NCBI GenBank assembly: GCA_900551115.1
Contig: URUY01000013.1
Coordinates: forward strand, 1-64,000
Length of the DNA: 64,000 nt
Direction: 5' to 3'
Origin: an uncultured Lachnospiraceae bacterium
GTDB taxonomy: Bacteria > Bacillota > Clostridia > Lachnospirales > Lachnospiraceae
Part shown: one piece after another, positions 44,303 to 51,255 of the stretch
How positions within the stretch are numbered: the first letter of the stretch is position 1
Layout of the letters: each line of letters begins with the position of its first letter
Made by a program: the position numbers and the translations under genes
Notes under the pieces: generated by a model
Database searches by the model: none
What the model was told of the DNA's origin: nothing
What the model saw: the letters and a program-made list of their open reading frames with translations, nothing else

Positions 44303-44331
44303 TTGTTTATTTGACTGTGTCATGCTATAAT
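44303..44331 (+). promoter_or_regulatory. Promoter of the small membrane-peptide gene
   Basis: TTGTTT (44303-44308) and a perfect TATAAT (44326-44331) are 17 bp apart, 40 bp before the start codon. A TTGACT inside the spacer is too close to act as the -35. Confidence 0.75.
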
Positions 44332-44344
44332 AAATGTGCTGTGT

Positions 44345-44364
44345 ACCTCCAGTAGGAAGGAGGT
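44345..44364 (+). promoter_or_regulatory. Hairpin that covers the ribosome binding site
   Basis: ACCTCC (44345-44350) is complementary to GGAGGT (44359-44364) across an 8-nt loop. GGAGG is the Shine-Dalgarno of the 28-codon gene, so the mRNA can hide its own initiation site. This is a usual device in type I toxin mRNAs. Confidence 0.7.
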
Positions 44365-44371
44365 GCGTTAG

Positions 44372-44458
44372 TTGGAATATTTATATGCTTTTTTAGTCTC
44401 CGTATTGGCTAGTGTAGTTGCCTACTACATATGCAAGTGGTTAGACGGAGAGAAATAA
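44372..44458 (+). CDS. 28-aa hydrophobic peptide, candidate type I toxin-like
   Basis: A TTG-started frame encodes 28 residues, with an LYAFLVSVLASVVAYYICKW membrane helix and a charged LDGEK tail. It has its own promoter, a strong Shine-Dalgarno (GGAGG, 8 bp away) and a terminator 24 bp after the stop. Similar tiny peptides with VVAYYICKWLDG are, from memory, frequent in Firmicutes and often annotated as hypothetical or toxin-like. I see no protein antitoxin; an antisense RNA could not be identified by eye. Too short for most gene finders. Confidence 0.7.
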   Translation: MEYLYAFLVSVLASVVAYYICKWLDGEK

Positions 44459-44481
44459 ACACAGCCTAACCCAATGAAAAG

Positions 44482-44510
44482 CCCCAGGAATTGGCCTCCT
44501 GGGGTTTTTC
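44482..44510 (+). terminator. Terminator of the small peptide gene
   Basis: CCCCAGGA-ATTGGCC-TCCTGGGG (44482-44504) is an 8-bp GC-rich stem followed by TTTTTC and TTTTTT. Strong intrinsic terminator on the plus strand. Confidence 0.93.
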
Positions 44511-44624
44511 TTTTTTGCGTTAGTTTATTTATATGCTTCTGCCTAATTACACTATAGCACCCTTTTGCCGGATTGTAAAGTTTTTTGTATCATAAAACAT
44601 CCTACAAAACATCCCCGCAAATGC

Positions 44625-44663
44625 AAAAAAATACCAGCCCCCGGACATACGTCCAAAAACCGG
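44625..44663 (-). terminator. Terminator of tRNA-Lys with a wobble-rich stem
   Basis: On the minus strand CCGGTTTTTGGAC and GTCCGGGGGCTGG flank a GTAT loop and pair over 13 positions, five of them in a row G-U; TATTTTTTT follows. As DNA the two arms do not look like an inverted repeat, so a plain palindrome search would miss it. Confidence 0.72.
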
Positions 44664-44671
44664 CATTTAGA

Positions 44672-44744
44672 TGCGCCGCCAGGGGCTCGAACCCTGGACA
44701 CCCTGATTAAGAGTCAGGTGCTCTACCAACTGAGCTAGCGGCGC
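44672..44744 (-). tRNA. tRNA-Lys(CTT)
   Basis: 73 nt with acceptor GCGCCGC/GCGGCGC plus discriminator A, D arm AGCTCAGTTGGTAGAGC, anticodon loop ACTCTTAA (anticodon CTT, lysine AAG) and T arm GGGTTCGAGCCC. CCA not encoded. Confidence 0.97.
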
Positions 44745-44776
44745 ATATATATGAAGCGTTTCACAACGCAAGTGTT

Positions 44777-44805
44777 ATTATATTATATAGATTCCCAATT
44801 GGCAA
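44777..44805 (-). promoter_or_regulatory. Sigma-A promoter of tRNA-Lys
   Basis: TTGCCA (44800-44805) and TATAAT (44777-44782) are 17 bp apart on the minus strand. The segment from the -10 into the leader (44763-44782) matches the tRNA-Ser promoter at 19 of 20 positions. Confidence 0.85.
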
Positions 44806-44871
44806 GTACTTTTTTCAAATTTTTTTATTTTTTTTGTAATACAGACACAATTCCTGTAAATCCGGGGGTTT

Positions 44872-45315
44872 TTACTGCTCCGTAGCATACGGCCAGTCAA
44901 TGATTCCGCCGAATTCCATGATATTGTTATAGCCCATTGCAGCAAGCTTTTCTGCCGCCTGCTTGCTGCGGTTGCCGCTTCGGCAGTATATGAGTATGAG
45001 CTGGTCTTTATCGGTAAGTAAATCCGGCTCACTGCCGTCTATTTCACCATTGGGTAAATTTATCGCGCCTGCAATATGCCCGTCCGCATATTCCTCAGGT
45101 GTACGGACATCCAAAATAATGTATCCCTCTTCGCTGTCCATGATTTCCTTTGCTTCTTTCTGGGTAATCTGTCTGTATTCTGCCATTTGATTTGCTCCCT
45201 CTGCCGCCAAACGTCCTTTAGACCAGATAAGCAAAAACACACCTGCCACACAGACAACGCCCACGAAGACCACAAACCGGATTGCGTTCCCATATGTTTT
45301 TATTTTCTTAATCAT
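44872..45315 (-). CDS. Membrane-anchored rhodanese-domain protein
   Basis: The 147-aa protein has an N-terminal membrane span (FVVFVGVVCVAGVFLLIW) and a single extracytoplasmic rhodanese domain: YIILDVRTPEEYADGHIAGAINLP and the active-site loop YCRSGNRSKQAA with its Cys. Rhodanese domains carry sulfur as persulfide. Start 45315 overlaps the Fur gene by 8 bp. As last gene of the metal operon it may handle sulfur or redox balance; that is inference. Confidence 0.88.
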   Translation of the reverse strand: MIKKIKTYGNAIRFVVFVGVVCVAGVFLLIWSKGRLAAEGANQMAEYRQITQKEAKEIMDSEEGYIILDVRTPEEYADGHIAGAINLPNGEIDGSEPDLLTDKDQLILIYCRSGNRSKQAAEKLAAMGYNNIMEFGGIIDWPYATEQ

Positions 45316-45757
45316 CCTGTTTACTCCCGCTGTTTTTCCCCGACTTTTCACATTCCTTACAATATCCGTACAGCTCCAGCTTATGTCCTGTTACCATGAA
45401 ATTTCCCATATCCGTATCAAGATGCAGATGCTCAAAAGGACAGGCCTGCAAAGCTACCTTTTTATGGCAGTTTAAACAGACCGCATAATGTGTATGTCCC
45501 CCTTTATTCCATTCATACATCACAGTGCCGTCACCCATAAAAGTACTTTTTTCCACAAAGCCCTTTTCTTCAAAAGCTGCCAGAATACGATAAATGGTAG
45601 ATACCGCATAGCCCTCTTCTTTACTGTTTACCAGAATACGATTATAAATCTGTACCGCGCTCAGCGGTTCGTCTGCCGCAAGCAGCACATGATATACATC
45701 CTTGCGCTGCTTCGTCCACTTTATGCCCTTTGGATATAAAATATCTTTTTCTTCCAT
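45308..45757 (-). CDS. Fur family metal-responsive repressor
   Basis: A 149-aa Fur-family protein: winged-helix part KWTKQRKDVYHVLLAADEPLSAVQIY, GYAVSTIYRILAAFEEKGFVEK, and a metal part with GGHTHYAVCLNCHKKVAL and GYCKECEKSGK (two CxxC pairs for structural zinc). The subtype (Zur, Fur, PerR or Mn-responsive) cannot be fixed by eye. It is co-transcribed with the putative metal exporter and likely binds the palindrome at 46703-46723. Confidence 0.9.
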   Translation of the reverse strand: MEEKDILYPKGIKWTKQRKDVYHVLLAADEPLSAVQIYNRILVNSKEEGYAVSTIYRILAAFEEKGFVEKSTFMGDGTVMYEWNKGGHTHYAVCLNCHKKVALQACPFEHLHLDTDMGNFMVTGHKLELYGYCKECEKSGKNSGSKQDD

Positions 45758-46620
45758 TATATGTGCAACCCCATCAGTTCCATAAGCATCCCGGCTGTAA
45801 CGCCGATTATATACAAAAGCAATACAATTTTGATATTTTCTTTTTTGTTCCTGTTTGCCCGAAACAGTACCAGGATACCGATGCCCGCGCCTACCAAAAG
45901 TCCTGACATGCAGGCAGCAAAGCTCATGGCTCCCTCAAGATACAGCTGCGTCAATACTACGGAGGACGCACAGTTGGGTATCAGCCCTACAAGCCCCGCC
46001 AACAGCTCTCCGATTACAGGTTTATTTAAAATAAGATTCTTTAAAACATCCTCTCCCAAAAAGAAAAGGACTGTATTCAGTACAAAAGAAACAAGCAATA
46101 TAAATATAATAATCTGAACCGTATGGATAAGCGCGGATTTAAAAATACTGCCGCCCTCTCCGCAATGACAATGGTCATGCTCGCACATCTCATGGATATG
46201 GTCATGCCCATGCTCGTCCTTTGCCGGGCGTACCGCCAAATCAATTAAAAAGCCTGCTGCAATGCCGATGGCCGCCTTTAACGCCAGTATCTTTAAAATG
46301 GGGCCTACACCAAAATCCTTTGCTTCTGATATTAAGATAGGAAGCATTTCATCAGAGGTGGACAGATAAATAGAAATCAGCGTACCCATTGTAATGATTC
46401 TGCCTGCATAGAGATTGGAAGCCGCCGCTGAAAACCCACACTGGGGAACTGCGCCCAATATACCGCCGAAAAGCGGTCCTAAACGTCCTCCCTTCTGAAT
46501 TACATTCTGCACCTTACCGGCTGTTTTATGTTCCAGATATTCCATAGCAAGGTAGGTCAGAAACAAAAAAGGCAATAGCTTCGCACTGTCTAATACAGTA
46601 TCTAAAATGACATCCCACAT
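45757..46620 (-). CDS. ArsP_2-type putative manganese transporter
   Basis: The 287-aa membrane protein has two similar halves with GAVPQCGFSAAASNLYAG and GLIPNCASSVVLTQLYLEGAMSF, the PxC motifs typical of the putative ten-span manganese/arsenic family (ArsP_2). A cytoplasmic loop rich in His (DEHGHDHIHEMCEHDHCHCGE) lies between them and likely binds metal ions. Next to a Fur regulator under one promoter. Manganese is the common annotation; the true ion is untested. Confidence 0.85.
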   Translation of the reverse strand: MWDVILDTVLDSAKLLPFLFLTYLAMEYLEHKTAGKVQNVIQKGGRLGPLFGGILGAVPQCGFSAAASNLYAGRIITMGTLISIYLSTSDEMLPILISEAKDFGVGPILKILALKAAIGIAAGFLIDLAVRPAKDEHGHDHIHEMCEHDHCHCGEGGSIFKSALIHTVQIIIFILLVSFVLNTVLFFLGEDVLKNLILNKPVIGELLAGLVGLIPNCASSVVLTQLYLEGAMSFAACMSGLLVGAGIGILVLFRANRNKKENIKIVLLLYIIGVTAGMLMELMGLHI

Positions 46621-46702
46621 AATAACTTTCTCCCGTAGCGTTTTCCTGCCTGTGCAGACTGCATCACACAGAATATCCGCTTTTTTTAGGTCAACCGTTT
46701 AT

Positions 46703-46723
46703 TGCAAATGCAATTCATTTGCA
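46703..46723. promoter_or_regulatory. Fur-type operator
   Basis: A perfect 8-bp inverted repeat with a 5-bp centre: TGCAAATG (46703-46710) - CAATT - CATTTGCA (46716-46723). It also contains overlapping palindromes such as TTGCAAATGCAA. It lies 6 bp downstream of the -10 of the operon's promoter, over the transcription start, as expected for a repressor. Confidence 0.8.
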
Positions 46724-46729
46724 TTTAGA

Positions 46730-46758
46730 ATCATACCACTTTTTCACAGGATGTCAAG
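46730..46758 (-). promoter_or_regulatory. Sigma-A promoter of the transporter-fur-rhodanese operon
   Basis: TTGACA (46753-46758) and TATGAT (46730-46735) with a 17-bp spacer on the minus strand, about 110 bp before the transporter start. The operator follows immediately. Confidence 0.88.
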
Positions 46759-46819
46759 TATTTGTCGATTAAAATTGCCATGCAGACAAGCTTTCCCGTA
46801 TCGGCAAAAGTCTGCCGGA

Positions 46820-48130
46820 TTACCCTTCCCTCCAAAAGTTGAATTCAGGATACTTTTCTTCCATAAGTACCTTCGTTTCCTCCCAGTCAAGTCCCGTAAT
46901 GTCTGTTTCTTCCTTCACTTCTCCCCATTCACTGTATCTGGCAATATCAACGACTTTTTCATCCTGCCACACCTCGTAGATAAGCTCCAGTTCCTTTTCC
47001 AGCCGGTACTCCCCATCCTGCAAACCGTAAATCTCATAAAACTGATGGGGACAGCCTATTTGCCCCTTGTTGTAAAGCTTATGGGCTTCGTAATCTATGT
47101 TCGTCAATCCCGGAAGCTCCCTCTGCATGTAACAGTTCTCCTGCTCCGACCAGATAAACAGCTCATAAAATAAAAAGGTGCCGCCGCTTCCGCCGTCATA
47201 GCCTGCATAATAAAGAATATCTTCAAAGCCGTCATCATTGCCGTCCCAAACGGTAATATTTTCATCTGCCTCTGTAAAAAGCGTATGGCGCAGTCTTTCT
47301 GTCAGAAAAACCTGATAAACAAAGTCTCCTTCCTGCTCCTTTATAATCTCCAGTCTGACAGGTGCCATATAGTATCCGCAGCCGTTCTGATAGATAGTTT
47401 CAATAAAAACCACGTCTCCTGCCTCGCCTTTTCTTTTTAAAGCTCCTACTCTCTCATAACCGTGTTCAAAACAATATCCGTATATAACAAGCTCCAGACC
47501 GGGGAAATCCCGGTATACTGCAATCGCCTTTGCCCCGTCAAACCAATGATTTAAAACCATGAGAGAAAATTCGGGTTTCTCCCAAGAGCCGCCAACCATA
47601 TAGCAGTCCTCCGGAAGGGTTTGTCTCCGGTATCCGCCGTCTTCTTCCTTTGCAATCCAGATATCTCCGCCGCAGACATCCCCCTGCTGCCACTCCGCAC
47701 TCTCGGGGCTGCCGCAGATTACCACATAATCCTGAAGCCCATCACTGTTGTAATCGTACTTTGTATAGTAAAGATACATAGGTATTTCGTCACCATAGAG
47801 TGACAAAAGCTCTGCATTCTGCCTGCCGTCCTGATATTCTGCCAGCACATTTTCACAGGCAATTTCCTCCGGTGCAAAATCGTCCGGTCCGAACTCCTTT
47901 GCCATAGCATTGTATTTTTGCCAAATTTCCCCGTTTATGACATCTGACGCCGCTTTTTCTTCGCTTTCCTGTATGCACGCAAGCTCTTGCACCTGTAATG
48001 CCCATTCGGAAGCCGTCTGTATCACCGTACCGCCGCTTTTTTCATTTGTGCTTTCGCTTTTACAGCCTGCAAGCATGCCGGAAAGCAGTATTCCCCAAAA
48101 TAAAAAATACACAATCCTTTTATTTTTCAT
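46820..48130 (-). CDS. Lipoprotein with FG-GAP/VCBS-like repeats
   Basis: A 436-aa lipoprotein with lipobox LAGC. Two segments, DYNSDGLQDYVVICG and DGNDDGFEDILYYAGYDGGSGG, have the Asp/Asn-rich calcium-binding pattern of FG-GAP (beta-propeller) repeats. The rest is not recognised. ATG 48130 is preceded by GAGGTATGTG; it overlaps the methyltransferase gene by 11 bp, so the two are coupled. Surface function unknown. Confidence 0.75.
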   Translation of the reverse strand: MKNKRIVYFLFWGILLSGMLAGCKSESTNEKSGGTVIQTASEWALQVQELACIQESEEKAASDVINGEIWQKYNAMAKEFGPDDFAPEEIACENVLAEYQDGRQNAELLSLYGDEIPMYLYYTKYDYNSDGLQDYVVICGSPESAEWQQGDVCGGDIWIAKEEDGGYRRQTLPEDCYMVGGSWEKPEFSLMVLNHWFDGAKAIAVYRDFPGLELVIYGYCFEHGYERVGALKRKGEAGDVVFIETIYQNGCGYYMAPVRLEIIKEQEGDFVYQVFLTERLRHTLFTEADENITVWDGNDDGFEDILYYAGYDGGSGGTFLFYELFIWSEQENCYMQRELPGLTNIDYEAHKLYNKGQIGCPHQFYEIYGLQDGEYRLEKELELIYEVWQDEKVVDIARYSEWGEVKEETDITGLDWEETKVLMEEKYPEFNFWREG

Positions 48131-49322
48131 CACATACCTCAAAAATGTAGAACTTCAGATAATAAGAAGAATCAGCCGCCCAGAGAATGGGGTGGTCCGG
48201 CGCCTGCGTCCGAAACTCCACCTGGCGGAGCCTCTTATGGGCACCTCTTGCTGCCTCTGCAATGGTCTTTCTGAACAATTCCTGCTCCATAAAGTGAGAG
48301 CAGGAACAGGTAGCCAGAAAACCTCCGTCCTTTACAAGCTTCATACCTCTTACATTGATTTCCCGATATCCCTTCACTGCATTTTTAACAGAATTGCGGG
48401 ATTTGGTAAAAGCAGGCGGGTCCAAAATTACCACATCAAACTTTTCGCCTTTTTCCTCCAGCTCGGGCAGTAAATCGAATACATCCGCACAGATAAAAGA
48501 CACTCTTTCCTCTAAATGGTTCAGTACTGCATTTTCTCTCGCCTGCGCAACACCAAGCTCGGAGGCGTCCACACCAAGCACACTCTTTGCCCCTGCAATC
48601 CCGGCATTCAGCGCAAAAGAACCCGTGTGCGTAAAGCAGTCCAAAACCTTTTTATCACGGCACAGCTTGTGGATAGCGGCACGGTTATTTTTCTGGTCCA
48701 GGAAAAATCCGGTCTTCTGTCCGTCCTCTACATCTACAATATATTTTACACCGTTTTCTTCTATTTCCACGCGGGTATCAAATGGCTCTCCGATAAAACC
48801 CTTATAGCGCTCCATTCCCTCCTGCTCCCGCACCTTTGCATCACTGCGCTCATAGATTCCCCGTATGGTAATACCGTCTCTTACCAGCACTCTCTTTACT
48901 GCCTCTAAAATATTTCCTTTCAGCTTATCAATGCCAAGTGCCAAAGACTCCACTACTAACACATCCGAAAACTTGTCCACCACAATGCCGGGAAGGAAAT
49001 CCGCTTCCCCGAAAATCAGCCTGCAGCTTTTGGTATCCACCACCTGTTTCCGGTAATCCCAGGCCGCCTGTACTCTTTTTTCCAGAAAATCATCATCAAT
49101 AACCGTTCCCTTTTTCCGGGACAGCATTCTCACTGTCAGCTTTGACTTGGTATTGATAAAACCGTAGCCTAAAAAATAGCCGTCAAAATCATGCACGGTA
49201 ACGATATCTCCGTTTTCAAAGCTGCCCGTAATCGTATCAATTTCATTATCATAAATCCAGGCGCCGCCCGCCTTCAGTGTGCGGCCTTCCCCTTTTTTCA
49301 GTGTCACTATAGTATCATACAT
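48120..49322 (-). CDS. rlmI: RlmI-type class I SAM-dependent rRNA methyltransferase
   Basis: A 400-aa protein with an N-terminal PUA-like domain (GGAWIYDNEIDTITGSFENGDIVTVHDFDG), a central IRGIYERSD motif, GQKTGFFLDQKNNRA, the SAM-binding VLDCFTHTGSFALNAGIAGA and catalytic DPPAFTKS, plus TCSCSHFM. E. coli RlmI makes 5-methylcytosine 1962 in 23S rRNA; this homologue probably does the same. Start at ATG 49322 (GGGGAGG upstream). Confidence 0.85.
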   Translation of the reverse strand: MYDTIVTLKKGEGRTLKAGGAWIYDNEIDTITGSFENGDIVTVHDFDGYFLGYGFINTKSKLTVRMLSRKKGTVIDDDFLEKRVQAAWDYRKQVVDTKSCRLIFGEADFLPGIVVDKFSDVLVVESLALGIDKLKGNILEAVKRVLVRDGITIRGIYERSDAKVREQEGMERYKGFIGEPFDTRVEIEENGVKYIVDVEDGQKTGFFLDQKNNRAAIHKLCRDKKVLDCFTHTGSFALNAGIAGAKSVLGVDASELGVAQARENAVLNHLEERVSFICADVFDLLPELEEKGEKFDVVILDPPAFTKSRNSVKNAVKGYREINVRGMKLVKDGGFLATCSCSHFMEQELFRKTIAEAARGAHKRLRQVEFRTQAPDHPILWAADSSYYLKFYIFEVCDEK

Positions 49323-49484
49323 TGCAAGTCCTCCCCTGCCTGATTTTTCTTTTTCTATTATAGCTTTCCATGCAATGCTGCGCAATGTGCGTTTCAAATT
49401 TTCGGAGAATTTTTAAGGAATTTCAAAAAGGGAATTACGTCAGATATATTCTGATATAGCAGAATAGCAGACATGAAATAAAAC

Positions 49485-49513
49485 TTGACATAAACTGTTC
49501 CTTAGTGTATTAT
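49485..49513 (+). promoter_or_regulatory. Sigma-A promoter of tRNA-Pro
   Basis: TTGACA (49485-49490) and TATTAT (49508-49513), spacer 17 bp, 20 bp before the mature tRNA 5' end. Confidence 0.88.
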
Positions 49514-49533
49514 CTTAATGTTCGACATAATAA

Positions 49534-49607
<74 letters not shown>

Positions 49608-49611
49608 TTAA

Positions 49612-49641
49612 AAAAGCTACACCATCCGGTGTAGTTTTTTT
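49612..49641 (+). terminator. Terminator of tRNA-Pro
   Basis: CTACACC-ATCC-GGTGTAG (49617-49634) with seven T after it, and A-rich bases before it. Confidence 0.93.
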
Positions 49642-49687
49642 AATGTGTCATGACTTAAACCTGCTAAGTGATACATCCCGCCCGGGA

Positions 49688-49744
49688 CGTCTGCTCTGCG
49701 CCGACCGAAGCGGAGCGAAGACCCAATCCTGTCGCATCGATTAA
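49688..49744 (+). repeat. Decayed partial copy of tRNA-Pro
   Basis: AATCCTGTCGCATCGATTAA (49725-49744) is an exact 20-bp copy of the tRNA-Pro 3' end plus flank (49592-49611). CGGGACGT (49683-49690) also matches the anticodon arm. The 5' half is missing and the middle is unrelated. The hairpin after it resembles the real tRNA terminator, so the unit looks like a degraded tandem duplicate; an old integration scar is the alternative. Confidence 0.7.
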
Positions 49745-49749
49745 TGTGG

Positions 49750-49776
49750 CTGCACCATATGGTGCGGTCATTTTTT
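49750..49776 (+). terminator. Second, related terminator
   Basis: GCACC-ATAT-GGTGC (49752-49765), followed by GGTCA and six T. It aligns with the tRNA-Pro terminator (GCTACACCATCC / GCTGCACCATAT), which supports duplication of the whole 3' unit. Confidence 0.72.
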
Positions 49777-49893
49777 ATCCTTATATTCTTTATCAAATAA
49801 ATTTCCCAAACTCCATTTTTCTGAAATCTGCAATCAAAGCTACAAAAATCCACAATCCGAAATCACAAATCCAAAACCAAAGCCATCCTTCTC

Positions 49894-49922
49894 TTGTGAT
49901 TATGCTTAAAAAATGTTATAGT
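49894..49922 (+). promoter_or_regulatory. Promoter of the PilZ-niaR unit
   Basis: TTGTGA (49894-49899) and TATAGT (49917-49922), 17-bp spacer, 56 bp before the PilZ start codon. Confidence 0.78.
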
Positions 49923-49978
49923 GAAAAAGGATGTATTGTCAGATTGCCTCATTCATTACAGCAGGAAGGATTAGAATC

Positions 49979-50671
49979 ATGCGCATTGAAGAATTGACCC
50001 CCCAACAATCTATTACGCTCTTGGTTATTATAAAAGACCAGCAGCTTGAATTTTCCTCCTCTGTGCTTGAATGCCTTCCCCGCAAGCATATGATTATTGC
50101 TGCACCGATTTTAAAGGATGATAAAATTATTTCCTTTAATACAAAAGGCATTTTAATACATCTTATTGTTACTTTTCCTGAACAAAAACCGATTATCTTT
50201 CAAAATGTAACGGTGAATACTGCAAAAAAAGATGATAATTCCTTTTGCTATACCATTAGCACACTGGCTGAAAGCCGGGAATTTAACCGTCGGGGCGCTT
50301 TCCGCTGTTTTATGGGGATGAGGATTCATATCCGTGTCGGCAGCAACAGCGCCGCTATTGAAGCAACCATAAAAGATATCAGCATCACAGGATTTTCCTT
50401 TATGGTTTCTTCGGGAAGCGACTTTACAGAAGGTGAAACGGTTCACGCCGTTGTAAATGATTATATTGAAGAAGTCGCAAAGAAATATTCTTTCCATCTT
50501 TTCGGTGTCATTGTAAGACACTATCAACTGGAAAACGGCAATATTGTATATGGCTGCAAGCTTACAAACAAAGTAGTCGGCTTGGACGGTTATATTATGG
50601 AAAAAGAGCGCATCCGTCTGCATAAGAGCAGAGGAGCCTCAAAAACACCGCTTAAAAAGGGAAAAGAATAG
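49979..50671 (+). CDS. PilZ domain (YcgR-like) cyclic di-GMP receptor
   Basis: The 230-aa protein has an N-terminal YcgR-N-like barrel (residues 1-95) and a C-terminal PilZ domain with both binding motifs: NRRGAFRCF (RxxxR) and DISITGFSF (D/NxSxxG). YcgR-type proteins slow flagellar motors or alter surface functions when cyclic di-GMP rises. Start at ATG 49979 (AGGAAGG upstream). It is transcribed with the niaR-like gene 10 bp downstream; the flagellin gene and a diguanylate cyclase lie in the same window. Confidence 0.88.
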   Translation: MRIEELTPQQSITLLVIIKDQQLEFSSSVLECLPRKHMIIAAPILKDDKIISFNTKGILIHLIVTFPEQKPIIFQNVTVNTAKKDDNSFCYTISTLAESREFNRRGAFRCFMGMRIHIRVGSNSAAIEATIKDISITGFSFMVSSGSDFTEGETVHAVVNDYIEEVAKKYSFHLFGVIVRHYQLENGNIVYGCKLTNKVVGLDGYIMEKERIRLHKSRGASKTPLKKGKE

Positions 50672-50681
50672 AGGAACAATT

Positions 50682-51206
50682 ATGAATATAGATGGTTCTT
50701 TAAGACGAATCAAAATAATTGAATTGCTCAGCGCACAAAGTTCACCCATCTCCGGTACGGAGCTTGCCAGACAGTTTGGCGTAAGCCGTCAGGTCATCGT
50801 ACAGGATGTGGCGCTGCTTCGCGCTGAAAACAGGGATATCCTTTCTACAAATAAAGGGTATATTCTTTTTAAACCCCAGCCTGATGACCATTACTGTAAG
50901 GAAGTAATTTTGGTAAAGCATACCGGAGAACAGATTTTAGACGAAATGTCCTCTATTGTAGACTTAGGCGGACGGATGCTGGATGTTTCCATAGACCATG
51001 ATTTATACGGGCAAATCCGTTCCGACCTGGTAATCAATAATTTAGAGGACGCCAAAGACTTTTTGCGCAAAATGAAGGAATCTGCCTCCAAGCCGCTCTG
51101 TGTCCTGACAGATGATTATCATTATCATACTATCGCAGCGCCGTCACAAAAAGCAATGAATCTGATCAAAGCTGATTTACAGTCAAAGGGGTATCTGATT
51201 GAGTAA
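50682..51206 (+). CDS. niaR: NiaR-like transcriptional repressor (HTH + 3H domain)
   Basis: The 174-aa protein has an N-terminal HTH (GTELARQFGVSRQVIVQDVALLRAE) and a 3H domain with its conserved histidines at 80 (VKHTGEQI), 106 (IDHDLYG) and 147/149 (DYHYHTI), which bind a metal. NiaR proteins repress NAD-synthesis or niacin-transport genes when niacin is plentiful. No NAD gene is next to it here, so its targets lie elsewhere. The cause of pairing with PilZ is unclear. Confidence 0.88.
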   Translation: MNIDGSLRRIKIIELLSAQSSPISGTELARQFGVSRQVIVQDVALLRAENRDILSTNKGYILFKPQPDDHYCKEVILVKHTGEQILDEMSSIVDLGGRMLDVSIDHDLYGQIRSDLVINNLEDAKDFLRKMKESASKPLCVLTDDYHYHTIAAPSQKAMNLIKADLQSKGYLIE

Positions 51207-51255
51207 TATTTTAGTTAAATAGCACTTTAGCGGGGACTCTCCCATATACAAAAGG

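Noticed and set aside
44311..44331. TTGACT as -35 of the small peptide gene
   Set aside because: Only 9 bp separate it from TATAAT; TTGTTT with a 17-bp spacer fits better.
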